Below, piece after piece: positions 17,489-26,597 of a stretch of DNA of 64,000 nucleotides. The notes under the pieces are model-generated. The model was not told where the DNA came from, searched no databases, and saw nothing but the letters and a program-made list of their open reading frames with translations. Position 1 is the first letter of the stretch. The number at the start of each line of letters is the position of its first letter. This DNA is from Bovifimicola ammoniilytica (GTDB lineage Bacteria; Bacillota; Clostridia; Lachnospirales; Lachnospiraceae): positions 124,001-188,000 of the forward strand of contig NZ_JAOQJN010000002.1 in NCBI RefSeq assembly GCF_025567085.1, read 5' to 3'. The position numbers were made by a program, and so were the translations under genes.

Positions 17489-18340
17489 ATGAAAGATAAT
17501 ATTGGTTTAATATTAGAAGGCGGAGGAATGCGAGGTGTATATACAGCTGGTGTGTTAGATTTCTTTCTGGATAAAGAAATTGAATTTAAGAGCTGTTATG
17601 GTGTCTCAGCAGGTTCGGTTAATGCCTGCAGTTACCTGTCTAAGCAGCGTGGCAGGGCATTTAGTATAGATGTTGATTATCTTGACGATAAGAATTATGC
17701 AAGTGCATACAATCTTATTACGACAGGTAATTTCTTTGGTACGGAAATGTGTTATCATATGATTCCTGAAAAGCTTAATCCATATGATTATGAAGCATAT
17801 GAGAAATTCGATGGAAAATTCTATGCAGTAGTAACGAATTGTGAAACTGGACAGCCTGAATATTTAGAAATTAAGGATATGAAAGGTCAGATAGATTTCA
17901 TAAGGGCATCATGCTCATTGCCATTGATGGCGCAGATGGTTAATATCGGTGGTAAATTATATTTAGATGGTGGAATTTCTGATTCTATTCCTGTTAGAAA
18001 ATCAGTTAAAGATGGTAATACTAAGAATGTAATTATTCTTACAAGAGATATTAGTTATAGAAAGAAAGCTAACGAACTTATGCCTGTCATAAAGATTAAA
18101 TATTCTAAATATCCTAAACTGGTAGATGCAATCAGAAAACGTCATAAATATTACAATATGACACTTGATTATATAGAGAAACAGGAGGAAAAAGGAAATG
18201 TATTTGTAATACGTCCATCTAAACCTGTCAAAATCGGCAGAATTGAGAAGAATAGGAAAAAACTGACCGAGTTATATCATCAGGGATACAATGATGCGAA
18301 GAATAGATACGAGAAATTAAAAAAATTTTTGGAAGATTAA
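17489..18340 (+). CDS. Patatin-like phospholipase family protein
   Basis: 283 aa. The oxyanion loop GGGMRG is at the N-terminus, the nucleophile Ser in GVSAGS, and the catalytic Asp in LDGGISDSIPV, so the Ser-Asp dyad is complete. Relatives (RssA/YjjU type) are lipid acyl hydrolases of unknown cellular substrate. Gene spacing of 21 bp to the Nudix gene and an SD (AAAGGAG) suggest one transcript. The last 80 residues are basic (KIGRIEKNRKKL), perhaps contacting membranes. Confidence 0.9.
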   Translation: MKDNIGLILEGGGMRGVYTAGVLDFFLDKEIEFKSCYGVSAGSVNACSYLSKQRGRAFSIDVDYLDDKNYASAYNLITTGNFFGTEMCYHMIPEKLNPYDYEAYEKFDGKFYAVVTNCETGQPEYLEIKDMKGQIDFIRASCSLPLMAQMVNIGGKLYLDGGISDSIPVRKSVKDGNTKNVIILTRDISYRKKANELMPVIKIKYSKYPKLVDAIRKRHKYYNMTLDYIEKQEEKGNVFVIRPSKPVKIGRIEKNRKKLTELYHQGYNDAKNRYEKLKKFLED

Positions 18341-18429
18341 TATAAAATTGGACATACTAAAATACAGCAGAATAAAAAAGACACTGAAATGTGAAGTTAC
18401 ATCAGGAGTCCTGGAAATGGAGGAATATT

Positions 18430-18738
18430 ATGGCAATATTACATGTAACAAGCGAGAACTTTGAAAGCGAAGTATTAAAGGCAGATGGAAAAGTGTTAGT
18501 AGATTTTTGGGCTACATGGTGTGGACCATGCCAGATGCTTACACCTATAATCGAAGAATTGGCTGAGGAATTAACAGATGTCAAAGTATGCAAAATCGAT
18601 GTAGACGAGGAAAGAAGCCTTGCTCTTAAATACAAAATTATGAGTATACCTACACTTGTAGTATTTGACAGAGGTGAGATTGTAAGAAAATCAGTAGGCT
18701 TCAGTTCTAAAGAGGAAATCTTAGAATTGTTAAAATAA
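18430..18738 (+). CDS. trxA: Thioredoxin
   Basis: 102-aa thioredoxin with the redox site FWATWCGPCQM and the cis-Pro loop SIPTLVVF. It passes electrons from thioredoxin reductase to protein disulfides in the cytoplasm. The frame is open from 18391, but GGAGGA lies six bases before the ATG at 18430 and the length then fits the family. The partner reductase follows after 69 bp, so both likely form one unit. Confidence 0.95.
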   Translation: MAILHVTSENFESEVLKADGKVLVDFWATWCGPCQMLTPIIEELAEELTDVKVCKIDVDEERSLALKYKIMSIPTLVVFDRGEIVRKSVGFSSKEEILELLK

Positions 18739-18807
18739 TCTTTATTAATATAAAATGCAGTTAAATGAATGTTATGCAGTAATGTAAGTATGAAAAATGA
18801 GGTGTAT

Positions 18808-19719
18808 ATGGATAAAAAAGTATATGACATAATAATTATCGGTGCAGGTACGGCAGGGTTGTCATCTGCTATATATGGAAGAAGAGCCGGAAAAAATGTA
18901 CTTGTATTAGAGGGAAAATCTTATGGTGGACAGATAATTGTATCGCCGGAGGTCGAAAATTATCCGGGAATAAAGCATACTTCCGGATTTGAATTTGCAA
19001 CTAGATTATTTGAGCAGGCTAAGTCGTTAGATACAGAGATATTGATGGATGAAGCAGTCAATATAGAAGTAGATGGTAGTTATAAAAAAGTTATTACTAA
19101 AGGCAGTGAATTTATCTCGAAAGCAGTCATAATAGCTTCAGGAGTAGGAAGAAGAAAATTGCATGTTGAGAATGAGGACAGATTTACAGGAGCTGGTGTA
19201 TCGTATTGTGCAACGTGTGATGGAATGTTCTATAAAGGCATGGACATTATAGTTGCAGGAGGTGGAAATACGGCATTGGAAGATGCTAAATATCTGTCAG
19301 AAATCTGTAAAACAGTGTATCTTGTTCACAGAAGAGATACATTCAGGGCAGAAGCAAGTCTTATAAAAGAGGTGGAAGCAAAAGACAATATAAAGATATT
19401 ATTAAAACATAATGTTATATCATTATCAGGAGGTGATGTGTTAGAAAGTGTAAAGATAGCAGATACAGTTAATGGCAAAGTGTCAGATATTGAAGTTCAG
19501 GGACTATTTGTAGCAGTCGGACAGGAACCACAGAGAGATGTATACGAAAATGTTGTTAAAACAGATGAAAACGGCTACATTGTTGCAGGGGAAGACTGCA
19601 GAACAAATGTAGAAGGAATATATGCTGCTGGTGACTGCAGAACGAAAGAAGTCCGCCAACTTATAACTGCGGCAGCAGATGGTGCGGTTGCAGCAGTAAT
19701 GGCATGTAAGAAAATGTAA
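18808..19719 (+). CDS. trxB: Thioredoxin reductase
   Basis: 303-aa FAD/NADPH flavoprotein that reduces thioredoxin. Seen: FAD motif IIIGAGTAGLSSAIYG, redox-active CATC in SYCATCDGMFY, NADPH-binding VAGGGNTALEDA, and the C-terminal FAD motif GIYAAGDCR. The start at 18808 has GAGGTG upstream; an earlier in-frame ATG (18769) adds 13 residues unlike the family. A stop-to-start gap of 14 bp links it to the RHH gene downstream. Confidence 0.95.
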   Translation: MDKKVYDIIIIGAGTAGLSSAIYGRRAGKNVLVLEGKSYGGQIIVSPEVENYPGIKHTSGFEFATRLFEQAKSLDTEILMDEAVNIEVDGSYKKVITKGSEFISKAVIIASGVGRRKLHVENEDRFTGAGVSYCATCDGMFYKGMDIIVAGGGNTALEDAKYLSEICKTVYLVHRRDTFRAEASLIKEVEAKDNIKILLKHNVISLSGGDVLESVKIADTVNGKVSDIEVQGLFVAVGQEPQRDVYENVVKTDENGYIVAGEDCRTNVEGIYAAGDCRTKEVRQLITAAADGAVAAVMACKKM

Positions 19720-19733
19720 ATGGAGGTATGCAT

Positions 19734-20066
19734 ATGTTTAGTAAATATGATAATAAAAGATTTGCATCATTTAGAAAATTATTAGGCAAAGGTGATAATA
19801 AAAATACAATTTCTGTAAATCTTACGGAAGACATGATAGATAGATTAGATAAACTGGCTAAAAAGGCATCGGTAATTTCTGGTAATAGTATTACGAGAAA
19901 TGACATTATTGAAGAGGGCGTGACTATCTATGTTGAAGAATTTGAAGATTATATAAACAGTCTGTATGAGAACTATACAGATTCTAATAAGTATATTGAA
20001 GATGGAATGAAACTGCCGAATAAAACAACTGATCCTAAACTAATTGAGTCAAAAAAAACAAAATAA
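19734..20066 (+). CDS. Putative ribbon-helix-helix protein
   Basis: 110 aa. The middle reads NTISVNLTEDMIDRLDKLA, then ITRNDIIEEGVTIYVEEF, the strand-helix-helix pattern of MetJ/Arc-type DNA-binding proteins. The C-terminus is acidic then Lys-rich. No named family recognised. Two ATGs compete: 19728 is only one base from GGAGG, whereas 19734 has seven, so I use 19734. It sits between trxB and the livJ promoter and could be a local regulator; that is inference. Confidence 0.6.
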   Translation: MFSKYDNKRFASFRKLLGKGDNKNTISVNLTEDMIDRLDKLAKKASVISGNSITRNDIIEEGVTIYVEEFEDYINSLYENYTDSNKYIEDGMKLPNKTTDPKLIESKKTK

Positions 20067-20100
20067 TATAATTTAATGTATTGTAAAAAAGGTAAAAATA

Positions 20101-20129
20101 TTGACAAATAAAAAAAGTGATAGTAAACT
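20101..20129 (+). promoter_or_regulatory. Sigma-A promoter of the liv operon
   Basis: TTGACA (20101-20106) and TAAACT (20124-20129), spacing 17 bp, 50 bp before the livJ start. The TTG of the -35 box also opens the livJ frame, but it is not a start codon. Confidence 0.7.
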
Positions 20130-20178
20130 AAGGTCTATGTTTAAAATATATTATATATTTGGAATGGAGGAAAAAAAT

Positions 20179-21342
20179 ATGAAGAAAAAATTTTTAGCTC
20201 TTTCCATGGCCACAGTTTTAGCAATGTCAATGTTTACAGGTTGTGGTTCAAGTGCAGAGAACAAAGGAAGTAAAGACACATTAGTTCTTGGTGGTATCGG
20301 ACCTATAACTGGTGAAGCAGCTATATATGGTCAGGCAGTAAAGAACGGTGCACAATTAGCTGTTGATGAGATTAATGCTAATGGTGGTGTAAATGGCATG
20401 AAATTAAAATTTACATTCCAGGATGATGAGTGTGATAGTGAGAAAACTGTCAATGCTTATAATAAAGTTAAAGATTCAGGAGCAAAGGTTATAATCGGTG
20501 CAACTACAAGTGGCTGTTCAATAGCTGTTTCTGAAAAAACACATGAAGATAAAATGTTCCAGTTAACACCATCAGGTTCTGCTGTTGATTGTGTTAAATA
20601 TGATAATGTATTCAGAGTATGTTTCAACAATCCTAACCAGGGTGTTGCTTCAGCACAGTACATATCAAAGAATAAAATTGGTCAGAAGATAGCAATTATC
20701 TATGACAGTTCAGATGTTTATTCAACAGGTATCTATGAGAAATTTATTTCAGAAGCAAAGGGCCAGAACTTAGAAGTAGTTACAGAACAGGCATTTACTA
20801 AGGACACAAACACAGATTTCTCTGTACAGATTCAGAAGATTCAGGAAAGTGGAGCTGATTTGGTATTCTTACCAATCTATTATCAGCAGGCAGCTAAGAT
20901 TTTATCACAGGCTGATAAAGCAGGATTAAAAGTTAAATACTTTGGTTGTGATGGTCTTGACGGACTTATTAATCAGTTAGATACAGATGTTGCATTAGCA
21001 AACGGAGTTATGTTATTAACACCATTTGCACCTAATGCTAAAGATGATAAGACACAGTCATTTGTTAGTGCATATAAAGAAAAATATAATAATGAGACTC
21101 CTGTTCAGTTTGCAGCAGATGCATATGATGCAGTATATGCAGTAAAAGCAGCACTTGAGGAAGCAGGTGTTGATGATGGAACAATCAGTATTTCAGATCT
21201 CTGTGATAAGCTTACATCAGCAATGACTAAGATTGAAGTTGAAGGTGTTACAGGTAATATTACATGGTCAGCAGATGGTGAACCAACAAAAGAGCCTAAA
21301 GGTATGGTTATTGAAGATGGTTCATACAAAGCATTAGATTAA
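20179..21342 (+). CDS. livJ: Branched-chain amino acid ABC transporter, substrate-binding lipoprotein
   Basis: 387-aa periplasmic-binding-type protein that captures Leu/Ile/Val or related amino acids outside the membrane. A lipoprotein signal ends with FTGC (Cys22), after which comes the Peripla_BP_6 domain: LGGIGPITGEAAIYG, AVDEINANGGVNG and SKNKIGQKIAIIYDSSDVYS. GGAGG lies before the ATG at 20179; the frame is open upstream only because the -35 box reads TTG. First gene of livJHMGF. Expression above the permeases is suggested by the hairpin that follows it. Confidence 0.93.
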   Translation: MKKKFLALSMATVLAMSMFTGCGSSAENKGSKDTLVLGGIGPITGEAAIYGQAVKNGAQLAVDEINANGGVNGMKLKFTFQDDECDSEKTVNAYNKVKDSGAKVIIGATTSGCSIAVSEKTHEDKMFQLTPSGSAVDCVKYDNVFRVCFNNPNQGVASAQYISKNKIGQKIAIIYDSSDVYSTGIYEKFISEAKGQNLEVVTEQAFTKDTNTDFSVQIQKIQESGADLVFLPIYYQQAAKILSQADKAGLKVKYFGCDGLDGLINQLDTDVALANGVMLLTPFAPNAKDDKTQSFVSAYKEKYNNETPVQFAADAYDAVYAVKAALEEAGVDDGTISISDLCDKLTSAMTKIEVEGVTGNITWSADGEPTKEPKGMVIEDGSYKALD

Positions 21343-21366
21343 TTTTAATAAGTATGAATTAAATAT

Positions 21367-21413
21367 AAGCTGTTGTTGTAAGAAAGGACTTACTTATGGC
21401 AACAGCTTTTAAT
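21367..21413 (+). terminator. Partial terminator between livJ and livH
   Basis: AAGCTGTTG (21367-21375) pairs with CAACAGCTT (21400-21408), extended by TAAG/CTTA, and ends in TTAAT. A leaky hairpin here would give more binding protein than permease, as in other solute-binding-protein operons. Confidence 0.65.
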
Positions 21414-21449
21414 CTATTTATACGTTGATGCAGAAGGGAATGATTTAAA

Positions 21450-22331
21450 ATGAATAGTTTTATATCCTATTTGATTAGTGGTATCGGGCTAGGCAGTATT
21501 TATGCTCTGATAGCTCTTGGATATACAATGGTATATGGTATAGCAAAAATGCTTAATTTCGCACATGGTGATGTTATTATGGTTGGCGGATATGCAGTAT
21601 TTTTATCAATATCTTCTTTGAATTGTCCGGTATGGTTATCAATTATTATCGGAATAGTAGTTTGTACAGTATTAGGTGTGGTAATTGAAAGAGTGGCATA
21701 CAAACCTTTAAGAAATGCTTCATCATTATCAGTATTAATTACAGCAATCGGTGTAAGTTATTTATTACAAAATCTTGCATTAAATATATTAGGTTCAAAT
21801 GCAAGAACATTTAAGTCAGTTGTCTCACTTAAGACTATAGAAATTAATTCACAGTTGAAAATATCAGGTGAAGCAGTCGTAACAATTATAGTAACAGTTG
21901 TTATAATGGTTGCACTTACATTATTTATTAACAAGACCAAAACCGGTATGGCTATGCAGGCAGTATCAGAAGATAAAGGTGCTGCACAACTTATGGGTAT
22001 AAATGTTAACAAGACAATATCAATTGTTTTTGCAATTGGTTCAGGACTTGCAGCAGTAGCAGGTATCTTACTTTGTTCAACATTTACACAGGTAAGCCCA
22101 TATACTGGTTCGATGCCTGGTATAAAAGCGTTTATCGCAGCCGTATTTGGTGGTATAGGAAGTATACCAGGTGCAATGATAGGTGGTATCTTACTTGGAA
22201 TCATAGAGAATTTAAGTAAGGCATACATATCAACACAGGTTGCAGATGCAATAGTTTTTGCTTCATTAATTATAGTTCTTATTCTGAAGCCAACAGGACT
22301 TCTTGGTAAGAAGATAAACGAGAAAGTGTAG
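21450..22331 (+). CDS. livH: Branched-chain amino acid ABC transporter permease LivH
   Basis: 293-aa membrane protein with about eight hydrophobic helices. Family marks: GLGSIYALIALGYTMVYGI at the N-terminus, LNFAHGDVIMVGGY, and the coupling loop ending AVSEDKGAAQLMGINVNK. It forms the channel with LivM. SD GAAGGGA precedes the start. It follows the livJ hairpin and lies 10 bp from livM. Confidence 0.95.
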   Translation: MNSFISYLISGIGLGSIYALIALGYTMVYGIAKMLNFAHGDVIMVGGYAVFLSISSLNCPVWLSIIIGIVVCTVLGVVIERVAYKPLRNASSLSVLITAIGVSYLLQNLALNILGSNARTFKSVVSLKTIEINSQLKISGEAVVTIIVTVVIMVALTLFINKTKTGMAMQAVSEDKGAAQLMGINVNKTISIVFAIGSGLAAVAGILLCSTFTQVSPYTGSMPGIKAFIAAVFGGIGSIPGAMIGGILLGIIENLSKAYISTQVADAIVFASLIIVLILKPTGLLGKKINEKV

Positions 22332-22341
22332 GTGATTAAGT

Positions 22342-23412
22342 ATGAATAAATCTAACAAAGTAAAGACATCTACAAAACAGTGCTTAATCACACTTACAAT
22401 GGTTATAGTATTTTTCGTTATCTGTAATGTAATGGTAATGAATGGAATAATGGGAAGCCTGTTTGAAGGACTTTTAATTCCAATGTGTTATTATATAATA
22501 CTTGCAATATCACTTAATCTGACAGTTGGAATTCTTGGTGAACTTAGCTTAGGCCATGCAGGATTTATGTGCGTAGGAGCTTATTCAGGTGCAATATTTT
22601 CTATATTAACTAAAGAAGTTATAAAATCAGATTTTGAAAGATATGTACTTGCACTTCTGATTGGCGGAATATGTGCAGGATTATTTGGTTTAATAATTGG
22701 TTTTTCGGTTTTAAGATTAAGAGGTGACTACCTTGCAATCGTTACATTGGCATTTGGTGAGATTACATATAAATTAATCCAGAACTGTTATCTTATTAAA
22801 GATAAGAACGGATTGCATTTTTCATTTTCTCAGCCTATAAGCCCACAGAAATATGATTTGGATAGTAAGGTTGAAATATTAAAAGGTGCAATGCCAGTGA
22901 GTGAAGTTCCAAAGACAGCTACACTTATTACTTCGGTTGTACTTGTACTTATAACTGTTGCAGTTGTGTATAATCTTATTGATTCAAGAGCAGGAAGAGC
23001 ATTTAAAGCAGTTAGAGATAATAGTATTGCGGCTGAATCAATTGGTATTAATATTAATAAATATAAGTTAATAGTATTCTTTGTATCTGCATTCTTCGCA
23101 GGAATGGCAGGAACAATGTTTTCTCATTATCAGACACTTGATTCATCAAAATTCAATTTCAACGTATCAATTTTAATATTGGTATTTGTGGTATTAGGTG
23201 GATTAGGAAGCATAAGGGGTTCAATAATTGCTACAATAATTCTGTATGCATTACCTGAATTGCTTAGAGATTTCTACAGCTATAGAATGATTGCATATGC
23301 GATAATTCTTATTGCAATGATGATATTAACAAATAATGAGAAATGTGTATATATGAGAGAACGTATTGTATCAAAGTTATATAAGAAGAATAAGGTATCA
23401 AAAGATGCCTAA
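22342..23412 (+). CDS. livM: Branched-chain amino acid ABC transporter permease LivM
   Basis: 356 aa with about nine membrane helices. Typical elements: ISLNLTVGILGELSLGHAGF, RLRGDYLAIVTLAFGEI, and the EAA-like loop RAFKAVRDNSIAAESIGIN. It pairs with LivH. The gene follows livH after 10 bp with its own SD (AGGTGA). The C-terminus is a basic cytoplasmic tail. Confidence 0.95.
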   Translation: MNKSNKVKTSTKQCLITLTMVIVFFVICNVMVMNGIMGSLFEGLLIPMCYYIILAISLNLTVGILGELSLGHAGFMCVGAYSGAIFSILTKEVIKSDFERYVLALLIGGICAGLFGLIIGFSVLRLRGDYLAIVTLAFGEITYKLIQNCYLIKDKNGLHFSFSQPISPQKYDLDSKVEILKGAMPVSEVPKTATLITSVVLVLITVAVVYNLIDSRAGRAFKAVRDNSIAAESIGININKYKLIVFFVSAFFAGMAGTMFSHYQTLDSSKFNFNVSILILVFVVLGGLGSIRGSIIATIILYALPELLRDFYSYRMIAYAIILIAMMILTNNEKCVYMRERIVSKLYKKNKVSKDA

Positions 23413-23474
23413 GGATTTTGCTGAATTCAATAATATAATAGATATAAACAGGTTGCTCAGGAATGGAGATTAGT

Positions 23475-24278
23475 ATGAAAGATACGAATACTAAGACAGC
23501 TAATAAGGAAAATAACAATGATATACTGTTAGAGGTTAAGAATTTAAGTATAGCATTTGGTGGACTTAAAGCTGTAGATGATTTAAATTTGAATATTAAA
23601 AGAGGTCAGTTATATGGACTTATAGGACCAAATGGTGCAGGTAAAACCACAGTATTTAATATGCTTACAGGTGTATATAAACCAACATCAGGATATATTA
23701 AATTAGATGGTGAGAAAATAGATGGTTTATCACCTATGAACATAAATCGTAAAGGAATTGCAAGAACTTTCCAGAACATAAGATTGTTTGATAATATGTC
23801 CATAATTGATAATGTTAAATTAGGACTTAACAATAAGCAGAAATATACAGTTGCTGAAGGTATATTAAGACTTCCAAGATTCTTTAAAGAAGAGAAAAAA
23901 ATGAATGAAAAAGCTATGGAATTGCTCAGGGTATTTGAACTGGATGAAGATATAAATACGTTAGCAAGTAATCTTCCATATGGTAAACAGAGGAAGTTAG
24001 AGATAGCTAGAGCATTAGCTACAGAACCAAAGCTCTTATTATTAGATGAGCCAGCAGCAGGTATGAACCCTAATGAAACAGCTGAATTAATGGAGACTAT
24101 CCAGTTCGTTAGAAAAGAATATGGTGTTACAATTCTTCTTATTGAGCATGATATGAAACTCGTTTCAGGTATATGTGAAGAGATAATGGTACTCAATTTT
24201 GGCACAGAACTTGCACATGGTAAGCCAGAAGTTGTATTGAATAAACCAGAAGTTGTTACAGCATATTTAGGTGAATAG
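23475..24278 (+). CDS. livG: Branched-chain amino acid ABC transporter ATPase LivG
   Basis: 267-aa ATPase. Walker A is GPNGAGKTTVFN, Walker B is LLLLDEPAAGMNP, and the C-terminal extension GKPEVVLNKPEVVTAYLGE is LivG-like. The ABC signature position reads LPYGKQRKLEIARAL, as is normal for LivG. An ATG at 23463 lies inside the SD itself (ATGGAG), so the true start is most likely 23475. Drives uptake with LivF. Confidence 0.95.
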   Translation: MKDTNTKTANKENNNDILLEVKNLSIAFGGLKAVDDLNLNIKRGQLYGLIGPNGAGKTTVFNMLTGVYKPTSGYIKLDGEKIDGLSPMNINRKGIARTFQNIRLFDNMSIIDNVKLGLNNKQKYTVAEGILRLPRFFKEEKKMNEKAMELLRVFELDEDINTLASNLPYGKQRKLEIARALATEPKLLLLDEPAAGMNPNETAELMETIQFVRKEYGVTILLIEHDMKLVSGICEEIMVLNFGTELAHGKPEVVLNKPEVVTAYLGE

Positions 24279-24293
24279 AGAGGTGGTGTTTCA

Positions 24294-24998
24294 ATGTTAA
24301 AGATAGAAGACTTATATGTATCATATGGAATGATTAATGCCATTAAAGGTGTGTCATTTGAAGTCAATGAAGGTGAAGTTGTATCTCTTATAGGTGCCAA
24401 TGGTGCTGGTAAAACTACAATTCTTCATACAATTACTGGATTATTAAAACCTAAGTCAGGTTCGGTAATGTTCGAGGGAAAAGAGCTTACAACCACACCT
24501 GCTCATGAAATTGTTAAATTAGGAATGGCACATGTACCGGAAGGAAGAAGGGTTTTTGCAGATTTATCAGTATATGATAATCTTATGTTAGGTGCATATA
24601 CCAGAAAAGATAAAAATGAAATTGCAAAGACATTAGAGATGGTATATGAAAGATTCCCTCGTCTTGAAGAGAGAAAAAAACAGACAGCAGGAACACTTAG
24701 TGGTGGAGAACAGCAGATGCTTGCTATGGGAAGAGCTTTAATGTCAAAACCAAGAATTATTCTTATGGATGAACCATCAATGGGACTTTCACCATTGTTT
24801 GTTAACGAAGTTTTTGATATAATAAAGAAAATAAGTGCTAGTGGAACAACAGTATTATTAGTTGAGCAGAATGCTAAGAAAGCATTGTCAATATCTGACA
24901 GAGCATATGTTCTTGAAACAGGAAAGATTGCTCTTACAGGTAAGGCAAGTGACTTAATTAATGATGATAAGATTAAGAAAGCATACTTAGGTGAATAA
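24294..24998 (+). CDS. livF: Branched-chain amino acid ABC transporter ATPase LivF
   Basis: 234-aa ATPase with Walker A GANGAGKTTILH, signature TLSGGEQQMLAMGRAL, Walker B RIILMDEPSMGLSP and C-terminal KIKKAYLGE. It is the last gene of the five-gene uptake operon, 15 bp after livG with SD AGAGGTGG. A kinase-like gene follows 39 bp later with no terminator between. Confidence 0.95.
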   Translation: MLKIEDLYVSYGMINAIKGVSFEVNEGEVVSLIGANGAGKTTILHTITGLLKPKSGSVMFEGKELTTTPAHEIVKLGMAHVPEGRRVFADLSVYDNLMLGAYTRKDKNEIAKTLEMVYERFPRLEERKKQTAGTLSGGEQQMLAMGRALMSKPRIILMDEPSMGLSPLFVNEVFDIIKKISASGTTVLLVEQNAKKALSISDRAYVLETGKIALTGKASDLINDDKIKKAYLGE

Positions 24999-25037
24999 TA
25001 AGTTGTTAAAAGGCATTTAGGAATGGAGGGTTTTTCT

Positions 25038-25661
25038 ATGGAGAAATATGTTATTACAATTGCCAGGGGATATGGTAGTGGAGGAAGAACCATGGGTAAG
25101 ATGTTAGCCAAAGAGTTAGGTATTAACTTCTATGACAGAGAAATCTTAAGATTAGCATCAGATGACAGTGGAATAAATGAAGAATTATTTGCAAGAGCTG
25201 ATGAAAAATTAAAGGGCAGCATTTTATACAAGGTAGCTAAGAATGTATATAAAGGTGAGTTGATACCACCTGACAGTGATAAATTTGTTTCAAATGATAA
25301 TTTATTTAATTATCAGGCGAAGGTACTAAAAGAATTAGCACAGAAAGAATCTTATGTCGTAATTGGAAGATGTGCAGATTATATTCTAAAAGACCAGCCT
25401 AATATAATAAGAATCTTCGTTCATGCTCCAATGGAACATTGCATAGATGTAGTTGAAGATATGTCATCAATGTCGCGTAAAGAGATTGAACAGTTCATAC
25501 TTAAGACAGATAAATATCGTTCAGATTATTATAATCATTATACCGGTAAAGACTGGAATGATGCGAGAAACTATGATTTATGTCTCAATACGAAAGAAAT
25601 TTCTTTTGAAAAAGGTGTTGAAATAGTTAAGAGTTATATGAAGATAAGATTTAATTTGTAA
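25038..25661 (+). CDS. Cytidylate kinase-like family protein
   Basis: 207 aa of the cytidylate-kinase-like family (P-loop kinase fold). The P-loop region is ARGYGSGGRTMGKMLAKELG, and VVIGRCADYIL and RIFVHAPMEHC follow the family pattern. These proteins resemble Cmk, but their own substrate is unproven. The ATG at 25023 lies within the SD (ATGGAGGG); 25038 has ideal spacing. It may be co-transcribed with livF; a terminator follows. Confidence 0.85.
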   Translation: MEKYVITIARGYGSGGRTMGKMLAKELGINFYDREILRLASDDSGINEELFARADEKLKGSILYKVAKNVYKGELIPPDSDKFVSNDNLFNYQAKVLKELAQKESYVVIGRCADYILKDQPNIIRIFVHAPMEHCIDVVEDMSSMSRKEIEQFILKTDKYRSDYYNHYTGKDWNDARNYDLCLNTKEISFEKGVEIVKSYMKIRFNL

Positions 25662-25768
25662 TTAAGACTTATTATAGTAGTAATAAAAATCAAATTATAT
25701 ATATTAAATTATCTGAAAAATAATGATTTAATCAGACAGTAAGATTTAGTCAGAAATGAATTCATTAT

Positions 25769-25856
25769 ATGCGGTTATAGTATATCAGTTAAAGTCGTAT
25801 TAAAATTATACATAGAGAATATGATTAAGATTGATATATGGTAACCGCATTTTTTG
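25769..25856 (+). terminator. Intrinsic terminator after the liv/kinase transcript
   Basis: ATGCGGTTA (25769-25777) with AGTATATCA pairs with TGATATAT and TAACCGCAT (25842-25850), followed by six T. The loop is long. It fills most of the 281-base gap before the rubrerythrin-like gene. Confidence 0.7.
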
Positions 25857-25899
25857 ATTATACAATGCATATACATTAATAAATGTTTTAGAAAATGTG

Positions 25900-25943
25900 G
25901 AGGATATGAAAATCATATAAGGATTTTCATGTAGTAAAAGATA
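25900..25943 (+). promoter_or_regulatory. SD separated from the start codon by a hairpin
   Basis: GGAGG (25899-25903) is followed by ATGAAAATCATATAA, a four-codon frame, then the hairpin GAAAATC-ATATAAG-GATTTTC (25908-25928) and the ATG at 25943. Folding the hairpin would bring the SD nearer the ATG; alternatively the mini-frame couples translation. Confidence 0.4.
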
Positions 25944-26476
25944 TGTTAGATATAAGGGGAACTAAGACCGAAGAAAATATTGAGAAGGAAATATGTGAAA
26001 AAGCGAAGTTATCTGTCAGATTAAGACTCTATGGCAGACAGGCAGAAAAAGATGGCTATAAATATATTGCAGATATTTTTAATGAAAATGCTGATAGATT
26101 AGAAGAACTTGCAATGGTCGGATATCGAATTATTAATGGAGGAGTTAACGAGACAAGAGAGAACCTAAATACCGTAGCTCAGATATTTGCGGATATGGAA
26201 GATAGAAACTGTATGTATAAAGGTTATTCTGATGATGCGGTTAATGAAGGATTAGATGAAATAGCAGATATATTTGAAAATGTCGTGAATATAGAAACGG
26301 GTATGGCAGAGAAGTTTAGTGGTCTATCAGAAAGTATGATTAACGATAGATTCTATAGGAGAGATGGCGAGGAAAAATGGGAATGTATGGTGTGTGGATA
26401 TAATAAGACAGATAAGAATGCACCCAATATATGCCCTGTGTGTGGAGGCGGCAGAGGTAACTTCAGGGTTAGATGA
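25943..26476 (+). CDS. Degenerate rubrerythrin with intact rubredoxin domain
   Basis: 177 aa. A four-helix region (residues 20-130) reads like rubrerythrin (AEKDGYKYIADIFNENADRLEELA), but the diiron ligands are missing: the usual ExxH is replaced, with Leu at the Glu and His positions. The C-terminal rubredoxin is complete: WECMVCGY and CPVCGGG give the four Cys. It may bind iron only in the rubredoxin site and act in electron transfer rather than peroxide reduction; that is inference. No upstream in-frame start exists after the TGA at 25907, so 25943 is forced unless a later codon is used. Confidence 0.78.
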   Translation: MLDIRGTKTEENIEKEICEKAKLSVRLRLYGRQAEKDGYKYIADIFNENADRLEELAMVGYRIINGGVNETRENLNTVAQIFADMEDRNCMYKGYSDDAVNEGLDEIADIFENVVNIETGMAEKFSGLSESMINDRFYRRDGEEKWECMVCGYNKTDKNAPNICPVCGGGRGNFRVR

Positions 26477-26597
26477 GAATTTATCTATTTATCTTAAGAA
26501 AATCTTAAAGATTTATGTAGTTGTTTATTAATAAATTAACCTATATAATACAGTACATAAGGAAAGAGAAAAAGTAAAAAGAAAGGCTAATAAGAAA

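Noticed and set aside
20101..20178. TTG start giving livJ 26 more residues
   Set aside because: The TTG is part of the -35 box and a lipoprotein signal with a good SD begins at 20179.
23606..25111. Minus-strand frames of 264 and 202 aa
   Set aside because: Antisense to livG and livF, with composition typical of reversed ABC genes.
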